From an uncultured Phocaeicola sp. (GTDB lineage Bacteria; Bacteroidota; Bacteroidia; Bacteroidales; Bacteroidaceae), in assembly GCA_944320845.1 (NCBI GenBank), contig CALUJA010000010.1, forward strand, positions 1 through 64,000: 64,000 nucleotides of DNA, given 5' to 3'. This document shows, piece after piece, positions 57,069 to 64,000 of the stretch. The stretch's first letter is position 1. Every line of letters begins with the position of its first letter. The notes beneath the pieces are model-generated. The model was not told the origin of the DNA. It saw only the letters and a list, made by a program, of their open reading frames with translations, and did not search any database. Position numbers and translations under genes: made by a program.

Positions 57069-58504
57069 ACCAGACAGAATCGCTTTACCAGTCGTATACG
57101 GGAGAAGCGCCCGCAGCCGTCGAGCAGCTGCCGGGAGCAGGCTCAAACCGGAAGTATTTCCGCCTGACGGGTGTCCGCACGCTTGTGGGCGTATGCGGCA
57201 CATCGCAGGAAGAAAACCGCGCCTTCGTCTACATGGCACGGCACTTCCGGCAGAAGGGGCTTCCCGTGCCGGAAGTGTATGCCGTTTCTGCCGACGGATA
57301 TGCCTACCTGCAAGAGGATTTAGGTGACATGCAGCTGTTTCAGGCCATCGCCCAAGGCAGACAGACGGGCATCTTCAGCGAAGAAGAAAAGCGGCTGCTG
57401 CGCCAGACCATCCGCCTGCTGCCCCGCTTCCAGTTTGAGGGGGCGGAAGGGATGGACTTCGGCTACTGCTATCCGCAGGCGGAATTCGACCGGCGCTGCA
57501 TCTTGTGGGACTTGAACTACTTCAAATACTGCTTCCTGAAAGCCACCCATACGGAATTTGACGAAAGCAGGCTGGAAGACGACTTCGGAAGCATGGCAGA
57601 CCGCCTGCTGGCCGCCCCGGCGCAGACCTTCATGTACCGCGACTTCCAGAGCCGCAACGTGATGCTAAGCGACGGACATCCCTGCTTCATCGACTTCCAG
57701 GGCGGACGGAAGGGCCCCATATATTATGATGTGGCCTCCTTCCTCTGGCAGGCAAAAGCCAATCTCCCTGCCTCGCTGCGCATGGAGCTGGCCGGCGAAT
57801 ACCTGGATGCCCTGAAACCGTATTCCGCCGTCGGCCGGACGGAGTTTCTGAGCACCCTGCGCCACTTCGTGCTGTTCCGCACCCTGCAGGTGCTCGGAGC
57901 ATACGGGTTCAGGGGATACTTCGAACGGAAGCCTCACTTCCTGCAAAGCATCCCCTACGCCTTACACAACCTGCAAAAGCTGCTGAAAGACGGATTCGGG
58001 GAATATCCTTATCTCGGCAAGGTGCTGCAAGACTTCTGCACACGCCGGGACTTGACGGCGGAACCTTGCGGAAAGCCATCCGCCGCAACGAGGGGACTGA
58101 CCGTCGAGGTAGTGAGCTTTTCGTACCGCAAGGGCATCCCCGGCGACGAAAGCGGAAACGGCGGAGGATATGTGTTCGACTGCCGCGCCGTGCACAACCC
58201 CGGACGCTACGAAGCCTACAGGCAACTGACGGGAAGAGACGCTCCCGTCGTCCGCTTTCTGGAGGAAGACGGCGAGATACTCCGCTTCCTCGAGCATGTG
58301 GACGCACTGGCAGACGCTCACGTAGCCCGCTATCTGGAGCGCGGATTCACCCATCTGTGCATATGCTTCGGCTGTACGGGCGGACAGCACCGCTCCGTCT
58401 ACTCGGCACAGCATGTAGCCGAACACCTCAACCGGAAATTCGGCGTGCGGGTGCATCTGATTCACCGCGAACAACATACCGAACAAATCCTTGAAGCACG
58501 ATGA
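57065..58504 (+). CDS. Sugar kinase (AmgK-like phosphotransferase) fused to a RapZ C-terminal domain
   Basis: 479 residues in two parts. Residues 1-335 are an aminoglycoside phosphotransferase-fold kinase: GAGSNRKYFRLTG for the nucleotide loop, VYMARHFRQKGLPVPEVY, the catalytic YRDFQSRNVML with D193, and CFIDFQGGRKGPIYYDVAS for metal binding. Residues about 345-475 match the RapZ C-terminal domain: VVSFSYRKGIP, FDCRAVHNPGRY and CFGCTGGQHRSVYSAQHVAE. RapZ binds glucosamine-6-phosphate in E. coli, while AmgK phosphorylates MurNAc at C1. The nucleotidyltransferase gene overlaps by ATGA. The pair resembles the AmgK-MurU cell-wall recycling route. Confidence 0.88.
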   Translation: MNQTESLYQSYTGEAPAAVEQLPGAGSNRKYFRLTGVRTLVGVCGTSQEENRAFVYMARHFRQKGLPVPEVYAVSADGYAYLQEDLGDMQLFQAIAQGRQTGIFSEEEKRLLRQTIRLLPRFQFEGAEGMDFGYCYPQAEFDRRCILWDLNYFKYCFLKATHTEFDESRLEDDFGSMADRLLAAPAQTFMYRDFQSRNVMLSDGHPCFIDFQGGRKGPIYYDVASFLWQAKANLPASLRMELAGEYLDALKPYSAVGRTEFLSTLRHFVLFRTLQVLGAYGFRGYFERKPHFLQSIPYALHNLQKLLKDGFGEYPYLGKVLQDFCTRRDLTAEPCGKPSAATRGLTVEVVSFSYRKGIPGDESGNGGGYVFDCRAVHNPGRYEAYRQLTGRDAPVVRFLEEDGEILRFLEHVDALADAHVARYLERGFTHLCICFGCTGGQHRSVYSAQHVAEHLNRKFGVRVHLIHREQHTEQILEAR

Positions 58505-59238
58505 AAGCCATGATATTCGCCGCCGGACTGGGCACCCGACTCCGGCCTCTTACCGACCACATGCCCAAAGCGCTGGTTCCCGTAGCCGGACGCCCGATGC
58601 TGGAACATGTCATCCTCAAGCTGAAAGCCGCCGGATTCACCGAAATAGTAGTCAACATCCATCATTTCGGGCAGCAAATCATCGACTTCCTCCGGGCGAA
58701 CGGCAATTTCGGCCTTACCGTCCACATCAGCGACGAGCGCGGCGAGCTGCTTGACACGGGCGGAGGCATCAAGAAGGCGGCCTCGTTCTTCCGCGGCAGC
58801 GAACCGTTTCTCGTACACAACGTGGATATCCTGTCGGACACCGACCTGAAAAAGCTGTATGACTTCCACCTGCGGAGCGAAAACGACGCCACGCTGCTGG
58901 TCAGCCTGCGGGAAACCTCGCGCTACCTGCTGCTCGACGCCGACAAGCGCCTTTGCGGATGGCTGAACAAAGGAACGGGACAGACGAAACCCGCCGGCTT
59001 CGTCTACCAGGCCGGCACGTACGGCGAATATGCCTTCAGCGGCATCCACATCATCTCCCCTTCCCTCTTCGGATACATGGACGAAAGATGGACCGGACGG
59101 TTTCCCATCATGGACTTCTACCTGCAAACCTGCCGCGATGCCCGCATCGGATGCTGCATTGCCAAAAGCCTGCGGCTGATTGACATCGGGAAGCCCGAGA
59201 CGCTGGCACTGGCGGAAGAATTTCTCATGCAGACCTGA
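58501..59238 (+). CDS. Sugar-1-phosphate nucleotidyltransferase (MurU-like)
   Basis: 245 residues. The N-terminal signature AAGLGTRLRPLTDHMPKALVPVAGRPMLEH carries the GxGTRxxPxTxxxPK nucleotide-binding pattern. A divalent metal Asp lies in LVHNVDILSDTD, and FSGIHIISPSLF and GRFPIMDFYL are conserved in MurU/GlmU-type uridylyltransferases. Paired with the kinase-RapZ fusion it would turn MurNAc-1-phosphate into UDP-MurNAc. Other NDP-sugars cannot be excluded. Confidence 0.88.
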   Translation: MKAMIFAAGLGTRLRPLTDHMPKALVPVAGRPMLEHVILKLKAAGFTEIVVNIHHFGQQIIDFLRANGNFGLTVHISDERGELLDTGGGIKKAASFFRGSEPFLVHNVDILSDTDLKKLYDFHLRSENDATLLVSLRETSRYLLLDADKRLCGWLNKGTGQTKPAGFVYQAGTYGEYAFSGIHIISPSLFGYMDERWTGRFPIMDFYLQTCRDARIGCCIAKSLRLIDIGKPETLALAEEFLMQT

Positions 59239-59360
59239 AATTTTTCTCTTCAGAACAAAAAAATTCTCTTTTTGCGTGAACAAAACCCGGACCGGACTTG
59301 TTTTCTTTGTCAAACAACAGCAAAAACTATTCTATACATCTGAATCCGTTCAGAAAAACG

Positions 59361-59391
59361 AAAAGGCAGAGCCACGCGCCCTGCCTTTTCT
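59361..59391. terminator. Bidirectional terminator between MurU-like and PFL genes
   Basis: 9-bp stem aaaaggcag/ctgcctttt with an 11-nt loop. Runs of A before and T after allow termination on both strands. Confidence 0.8.
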
Positions 59392-59411
59392 CTTATACTG
59401 TAACATGCCAC

Positions 59412-60776
59412 TCAATTCTTGAAGCTGTGTATCGGAGCCGGAATGCGTCCGACACGGTTTACGAAAGCTTCGCAGCTGAAGCGGTTGACAGGCATGACGG
59501 GAGCATAGCCCAACAGTCCGCCGAACTCTACGCGGTCGCCAGCCTGCTTGCCCACTGCCGGAATGATGCGCACGGCCGTTGTCTTCTGGTTCACCATTCC
59601 AATCGCCGCCTCGTCGGCGATGATGCCGGAAATGGTGGCGGCCGAAGTGTCGCCCGGGATGGCAATCATGTCAAGCCCCACAGAGCATACGCAGGTCATG
59701 GCCTCCAGCTTCTCGATGGTAAGCGCGCCCGCCTCCACCGCATCAATCATCCCCTGGTCTTCGCTGACAGGGATAAACGCACCGCTCAGTCCACCCACGT
59801 ATGACGATGCCATCACACCGCCCTTCTTCACCTGGTCGTTCAGCAAGGCCAGCGCCGCCGTGGTTCCCGGTGCTCCGGCATGCTCCAGACCGATTTCCTG
59901 AAGAATCTCGGCCACACTGTCGCCTATGGCCGGAGTAGGAGCCAGCGAAAGGTCGATGATGCCGAAGGGCACGCCCAACCGGCGCGACGCTTCCTGAGCC
60001 ACAAGCTGCCCCACGCGGGTAATCTTGAAGGCCGTGCGCTTGATGGTCTCGCAAAGCACCTCGAAACTTGCTCCGCGAATCTGCTCGAGTGCATACTTCA
60101 CCACGCCAGGCCCGCTCACGCCCACATTGATGATGGCATCCGCCTCGGACACCCCGTGGAAAGCTCCCGCCATGAACGGGTTGTCGTCGGGCGCGTTACA
60201 GAGCACCACCAGCTTGGCGCAGCCCAGCGAATCGCGCTCCTTTGTCAGCTCGGCCGTCTCCCTGATGATGTCACCCATCAGCCTTACGGCGTCCATGTTG
60301 ATTCCCGTCTTGGTCGACCCCACATTCACCGAACTGCAGATGCGCTCCGTAACGGCCATCGCCTGAGGGATGGAACGTATCAGCAGCTCGTCGCTGCGGG
60401 TCATTCCCTTCGACACAACCGCCGAATAGCCTCCGATGAAGTTCACGCCCAGCTCCTGCGCCGCCCGGTCGAGCGTCTGCGCAATCTTCACATAGTCGTC
60501 GGGAGTCGTGCAGGCCGCACCGCCCACAAGAGCCACCGGCGTGACGGAAATCCGCTTGTTGACAATGGGAATGCCATATTCCTTTGAAATGTCCTCGCCG
60601 GTCTTGACCAGGTCTTTGGCCAGCGAGGTAATCTTTCCGTATATCTTCTGACAGAGCACATCCAGACTGCTGTCCGCACAGTCCAACAGACTGATGCCCA
60701 TCGTGATGGTGCGCACATCCAGATTCTCCTGCTCTATCATCTTGTTGGTCTCGATAACTTCCGAAATGTTTATCAT
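59412..60776 (-). CDS. PFL family protein (DUF711/UPF0210)
   Basis: 454 residues. Recognisable blocks are [62 protein letters not shown] and [25 protein letters not shown], the glycyl-radical-like fold of this conserved family without radical chemistry evidence. The family's function is not established. The ACT-domain gene is 28 bp upstream in the same order seen in many bacteria and archaea. Confidence 0.92.
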   Translation of the reverse strand: MINISEVIETNKMIEQENLDVRTITMGISLLDCADSSLDVLCQKIYGKITSLAKDLVKTGEDISKEYGIPIVNKRISVTPVALVGGAACTTPDDYVKIAQTLDRAAQELGVNFIGGYSAVVSKGMTRSDELLIRSIPQAMAVTERICSSVNVGSTKTGINMDAVRLMGDIIRETAELTKERDSLGCAKLVVLCNAPDDNPFMAGAFHGVSEADAIINVGVSGPGVVKYALEQIRGASFEVLCETIKRTAFKITRVGQLVAQEASRRLGVPFGIIDLSLAPTPAIGDSVAEILQEIGLEHAGAPGTTAALALLNDQVKKGGVMASSYVGGLSGAFIPVSEDQGMIDAVEAGALTIEKLEAMTCVCSVGLDMIAIPGDTSAATISGIIADEAAIGMVNQKTTAVRIIPAVGKQAGDRVEFGGLLGYAPVMPVNRFSCEAFVNRVGRIPAPIHSFKN

Positions 60777-60804
60777 AGTTCGCCTGTTCTAAAAATGAAT
60801 GAAA

Positions 60805-61077
60805 TCAGATACGGTGCATCTTGTTGAATATATCTTCGCGCTGACACTTTATCTGCACGCCCAGCTCCTGCCCCAGGGCAGCCAGTTCACCCACCGCCTG
60901 CTCGAAAGGCTTCTTCATTGCCGCCGTATCAACAATCATCATCATGTTAAAGTATCCCTGCACGATGGTCTGCGAGATGTCCAGGATATTCACCTCGTTT
61001 TCGGCCAGATAAGTGCACACTTTGGCAATAATGCCTACCGTATCCTTGCCCACCACGGTAATAATCGTTCTGCTCAT
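60805..61077 (-). CDS. ACT domain protein (UPF0237)
   Basis: 90 residues, a single ACT domain: RTIITVVGKDTVGIIAKVCTYLAENEVNILDISQTIVQGYFNM is split by me into its first beta-alpha-beta half, followed by a second helix and strand. Such proteins bind small ligands such as amino acids. It is the constant partner of PFL/UPF0210 proteins and probably their regulatory subunit. The ATG at 61092 is a possible earlier start. Confidence 0.9.
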   Translation of the reverse strand: MSRTIITVVGKDTVGIIAKVCTYLAENEVNILDISQTIVQGYFNMMMIVDTAAMKKPFEQAVGELAALGQELGVQIKCQREDIFNKMHRI

Positions 61078-61112
61078 AGCTTCTTTATCCATTAGATTGT
61101 TTCACAAAATAT

Positions 61113-61157
61113 AAAAAAAGAGACCACCCACACACTACACACCCGGGCAGTCCCTCT
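61113..61157 (-). terminator. Terminator after the DUF3127 gene
   Basis: Imperfect stem agagaccaccc/gggcagtccctct; on the minus strand it runs into seven T. Confidence 0.65.
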
Positions 61158-61205
61158 CCGCTTCCACAAAATCCTTCTGCCGGCCCGAGGCCGCCAGTCC
61201 GCCTG

Positions 61206-61589
61206 TCAGAACGGAAGGTCATCCTTCTCGTCCGTAGCCGAGAAGTCTGCCGGAGCCGACGGAGCCGCATTCAGCGGAGGGAAAGGAGGCGCAACCGGAG
61301 GCATCTGTCCGCCGTCGGCCGCAACACGTTCCACCTTCCATGCACGGATACTGTTGAACCAGCGTCCCTGCCACTCGCGGGCATCGATGTCGAACGACAC
61401 CTTCAGCTCTTCCCCCACCTGTATATTGAACTGCTGTATCTTGTCTGTTCCAAACACATCAAAGCACATGCGGCGCGGATACTGGTCGTGAGTTTCAATC
61501 ACATACTCCTGCACTTTCCATTCATTTCCACTCTTTGACACCCCGCCCCTCGGTTCCAGAACGGCTATCACTCTTCCTTGTAATTCCAT
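61206..61589 (-). CDS. DUF3127 OB-fold protein
   Basis: 127 residues. The first 90 hold the DUF3127 domain (MELQGRVIAVLEPRGG, WKVQEYVIETHDQYPRRMCFDVFG), related to single-stranded DNA-binding OB folds. A low-complexity Pro/Ala segment follows, then an acidic tip EKDDLPF, the last residues of which resemble the SSB C-terminal peptide DDLPF that binds partner proteins. A role in DNA metabolism is inferred from this and from its divergent position to dnaN. Confidence 0.9.
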   Translation of the reverse strand: MELQGRVIAVLEPRGGVSKSGNEWKVQEYVIETHDQYPRRMCFDVFGTDKIQQFNIQVGEELKVSFDIDAREWQGRWFNSIRAWKVERVAADGGQMPPVAPPFPPLNAAPSAPADFSATDEKDDLPF

Positions 61590-61664
61590 TGTTCGTCCTA
61601 TATTTTAATTCGGTCACGAAATTACGTTTTTCTAAATAAGTAAACTAATTTTTCAATGATTTTT

Positions 61665-61696
61665 TATGCCGCATCTGCAATCTTTTCGTAACTTTG
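61665..61696 (+). promoter_or_regulatory. Promoter of dnaN
   Basis: TATG (61665-61668), 20-bp spacer, TAACTTTG (61689-61696), 48 bp before the dnaN ATG. Confidence 0.55.
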
Positions 61697-61744
61697 GCAG
61701 ATAATTGAAAGTCGTTTATCACAAAATAACATTTAAAGAGATAT

Positions 61745-62869
61745 ATGAAATTCATTGTTTCAAGCACTGCACTATTCAGTCACCTACAGGCTATAAGCCG
61801 CGTTATCAACTCAAAAAACTCGCTGCCCATCCTTGACTGCTTCCTGATGGAGCTGCAAGACGGCACGCTGAACATGACCGCATCCGACAGCGAAACGACC
61901 TTATGCACTTCTGTCGAGACAAACGAATATGAAGGAGACGGACGCTTTGCCGTCTCGTCGAAGACTCTGCTGGAGGCACTGAAGGAAATCCCTGAACAGC
62001 CGCTGAGCTTCAACATAAACCCGGAGAGCATGGAAATCACCGTCAACTACCAGAACGGGCAGTACAGCATGATGGGACAGAATGCCGACGAATATCCGCA
62101 GGCGCAGAACCTGGGAGCAAACGCCGTATCGGTCACTCTCGGAGCCGACATCCTGAACACGGGCGTAAACCGCACGTTCTTCGCCACGGCCGACGACGAG
62201 CTGCGTCCGGTCATGAACGGAATCTACTTCGACATCACCACGGACGACATCACGCTTGTGGCGTCTGACGGGCACAAGCTGGTGCGCTACAAGACATATG
62301 CGGCGCGCGGAGAGGAAAAGGCGGCATTCATCCTGCCCAAAAAGCCGGCCAATCTGCTGAAGAGCCTGCTGCCGAAAGAGCAGGGAGATGTGCAGATCGG
62401 CTTCGATGACCGCAACGCAACCTTCACTCTGGAAAACTACCGCATGGTATGCCGCCTGATTGAAGGCCGGTATCCGAACTACAACTCGGTGATTCCTCAA
62501 AACAATCCGCACAAGGCCACCATCGACCGTGCCACCTTCATCAGTGCCCTGCGCCGTGTGTCCGTATTTTCATCGCAGTCGAGCAGCCTCATCAAACTGA
62601 GTCTGTCTGAAAACCAGATGAAAATCTCCGCACAAGACATCGATTTCTCCACTTCGGCCGAAGAGACGGTCATCTGCCAATACGACGGCAACGCCATGAG
62701 CATCGGATTCAAATCGTCGTTCCTGATTGATATACTGAACAATATGGCTTCGCAGAACGTGGTGGTGGAACTGGCTGACCCTTCACGCGCGGGAGTCATC
62801 ATCCCCGAAGAGCAGGAAGAAAACGAAGACCTGCTGATGCTGCTGATGCCCATGATGTTGAACGACTAA
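61745..62869 (+). CDS. dnaN: DNA polymerase III beta subunit (sliding clamp)
   Basis: 374 residues, the family length. Three clamp domains: MKFIVSSTALFSHLQAISRVI; the second with NGIYFDITTDDITLVASDGHKLVRY; the third with RRVSVFSSQSSSLIKLSLSENQ. It ends MLLMPMMLND, the M-P-M near-terminal pattern of clamps. It tethers the replicative polymerase to DNA. It leads a unit with the exonuclease and coaBC genes. Confidence 0.98.
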   Translation: MKFIVSSTALFSHLQAISRVINSKNSLPILDCFLMELQDGTLNMTASDSETTLCTSVETNEYEGDGRFAVSSKTLLEALKEIPEQPLSFNINPESMEITVNYQNGQYSMMGQNADEYPQAQNLGANAVSVTLGADILNTGVNRTFFATADDELRPVMNGIYFDITTDDITLVASDGHKLVRYKTYAARGEEKAAFILPKKPANLLKSLLPKEQGDVQIGFDDRNATFTLENYRMVCRLIEGRYPNYNSVIPQNNPHKATIDRATFISALRRVSVFSSQSSSLIKLSLSENQMKISAQDIDFSTSAEETVICQYDGNAMSIGFKSSFLIDILNNMASQNVVVELADPSRAGVIIPEEQEENEDLLMLLMPMMLND

Positions 62870-62884
62870 TCCGCCTACGCAAGA

Positions 62885-63661
62885 ATGAAGCTGAATCTCA
62901 AAAACCCGCTCGTATTTTTCGATTTGGAAACGACGGGCACAAACATCAATACCGACCGCATCGTAGAAATATGCTACCTGAAAGTCTACCCGAACGGCAA
63001 CGAAGAGGCAAAGACCTTGCGCATCAATCCGGAGATGCACATCCCGGAAGCATCGTCTGCCATCCACGGCATCTATGACGCGGATGTAGCCGACTGTCCG
63101 ACCTTCAAGGAAGTGGCGAAAAGCATTGCCAACGACATCGAAGGGGCAGACATCGCCGGATTCAATTCAAACCGTTTCGACGTGCCTGTACTAGTGGAAG
63201 AATTTCTGCGCGCAGGCATAGACATCGACCTGACCCGGCGCAAATTCATCGATGTGCAGGTGATTTACCACAAACTGGAGCAGCGCACCCTTTCGGCCGC
63301 CTACAAGTTCTACTGCGGAAAGAACCTGGAAGACGCCCACACCGCCGAAGCCGACACGCGCGCCACATACGAAGTGCTGAAGGCACAGCTCGACCGCTAT
63401 CCCGATGTGCTGGAAAACAACATCAACTTCTTGTCGGAATACTCGACCTACAGCAAGAACGCAGACTTTGCCGGACGCATCGTCTACGACGACAAGGGTG
63501 TGGAGGTCTTCAACTTCGGCAAATACAAAGGGATGCCCGTGGCTGAAGTGCTGAAGCGCGACATCGGCTACTACGGCTGGATAATGAACGGCGACTTTAC
63601 CCTGAACACCAAAAACGTACTGACCAAAATCCGTCTGCGGGAAAGCAGCATGTTGAAATGA
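62885..63661 (+). CDS. DnaQ-like 3'-5' exonuclease (DEDDh)
   Basis: 258 residues. Exo I is VFFDLETTGTNINTDRIVEI with D13 and E15. Exo II is AGFNSNRFDVPVLVEEF and Exo III HTAEADTRATYEVL, with the His of DEDDh. The C-terminal part FGKYKGMPVAEVLKRDIGYYGWIMNGDF is the small DUF3820-like/quorum module often found in bacteroidal exonucleases. Position directly after dnaN favours a proofreading or epsilon-like role. Its TGA overlaps the coaBC ATG by one base. Confidence 0.93.
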   Translation: MKLNLKNPLVFFDLETTGTNINTDRIVEICYLKVYPNGNEEAKTLRINPEMHIPEASSAIHGIYDADVADCPTFKEVAKSIANDIEGADIAGFNSNRFDVPVLVEEFLRAGIDIDLTRRKFIDVQVIYHKLEQRTLSAAYKFYCGKNLEDAHTAEADTRATYEVLKAQLDRYPDVLENNINFLSEYSTYSKNADFAGRIVYDDKGVEVFNFGKYKGMPVAEVLKRDIGYYGWIMNGDFTLNTKNVLTKIRLRESSMLK

Positions 63662-64000
63662 TGAAAGGCAAGAAAATCGTATTAGGCATAACCGGAAGCA
63701 TCGCAGCATACAAGGCTGCCATCCTAACCCGCGGCCTTATCAAGAGGGGAGCAGAGGTTCAGATTATCATCACACCGGCAGGAAAGGAGTTCATCACCCC
63801 CATCACCCTGTCGGCCCTGACAAGCAAGCCCGTCATCAGCGAGTTTTTCGCCCAACGGGACGGCACATGGCACAGCCACGTGGATTTAGGACTGTGGGCG
63901 GACGCGATGGTAATCGCTCCCGCCACGGCATCGACCATCGGCAAGATGGCTCACGGCATTGCAGACAACATGCTGGTCACCACCTATCTGTCGATGAAGG
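63661..64000 (+). CDS. coaBC: Phosphopantothenoylcysteine decarboxylase/synthase, partial (3' end outside)
   Basis: 113 codons before the window ends. MKGKKIVLGITGSIAAYKAAILTRGL is the flavin-binding CoaC/Dfp N-terminus, with ITPAGKEFITPITLSALTSKPV and the HVDLGLWADAMVIAPATASTIGKMAHGIADNMLVTT core. The histidine in SHVDL is the catalytic base region of the family. It carries out the two steps from phosphopantothenate to phosphopantetheine. Transcribed with dnaN and the exonuclease. Confidence 0.95.
   Translation, partial: MKGKKIVLGITGSIAAYKAAILTRGLIKRGAEVQIIITPAGKEFITPITLSALTSKPVISEFFAQRDGTWHSHVDLGLWADAMVIAPATASTIGKMAHGIADNMLVTTYLSMK

Overview
This window is a chromosomal segment from a member of the Bacteroidales, most likely Bacteroidaceae (Bacteroides or Phocaeicola type). 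The evidence is the promoter signature TAnnTTTG, often with a TTTG-like box about 20 bp upstream, in front of many genes. Other pointers are the weak Shine-Dalgarno sequences, a complete hmuYRSTUV haem operon, an Oar-like TonB-dependent receptor, NVEALA and BF3164-type proteins, an alanine-rich extension on ribosomal protein S16, and several exported Gfo/Idh/MocA and DUF1080 proteins. No phage, integrase, transposase or CRISPR array is visible. The segment looks like core chromosome with metabolic and envelope islands.

Layout. 1-240: end of a tRNA-Ser, a tRNA-Glu and a terminator. 402-7163: a tripartite RND efflux operon on the minus strand, whose outer membrane component carries a one-base frameshift, divergent from an AraC-type regulator. 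7461-17711: a seven-gene haem uptake operon (calycin-like lipoprotein, HmuY, HmuR, CobN-like HmuS, then HmuT/U/V-like membrane proteins). 17834-23885: a HAD phosphatase, then a five-gene minus-strand operon with two Tat-exported oxidoreductases, a two-domain DUF1080 protein, a divergent ApbE-like protein and a small membrane protein. 24249-29079: rplU-rpmA, a PepSY-like protein, an OPT transporter, an esterase and rpsP. 29581-35848: an Oar-like receptor, a nucleotide pyrophosphatase family enzyme, an outer membrane barrel protein and a beta-propeller protein. 36113-43747: EttA, PanB, HAD, MATE, MntH, a clostripain-like peptidase and a small exported protein. 43748-44438: a gene-free stretch with a large inverted repeat. 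44439-53718: a propeller lipoprotein, a divergent UvrA paralogue, a GH3-GH8 xylo-oligosaccharide pair, and a BF3164-type lipoprotein preceded by a frameshifted NVEALA gene. 54075-59238: mannonate dehydratase and its SDR partner, divergent from an AraC regulator that is translationally coupled to a sugar kinase-RapZ fusion and a nucleotidyltransferase. 59412-64000: the PFL/ACT pair, DUF3127, dnaN, a DnaQ-type exonuclease and the start of coaBC.

The systems most worth a second look are: the haem operon, with a near-perfect 364-bp internal duplication in its first gene and a Met/His-rich insert in HmuS; the AmgK-like kinase fused to a RapZ C-terminal domain next to a MurU-like enzyme; the exported oxidoreductase/DUF1080 operon that also holds an ApbE-like gene; the UvrA paralogue lacking half of its first zinc finger; the 38-bp inverted repeat at 44056-44199; and two one-base frameshifts, one of them in a homopolymer tract. 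All functional statements are inferred from motifs and context read by eye; no database search was run.
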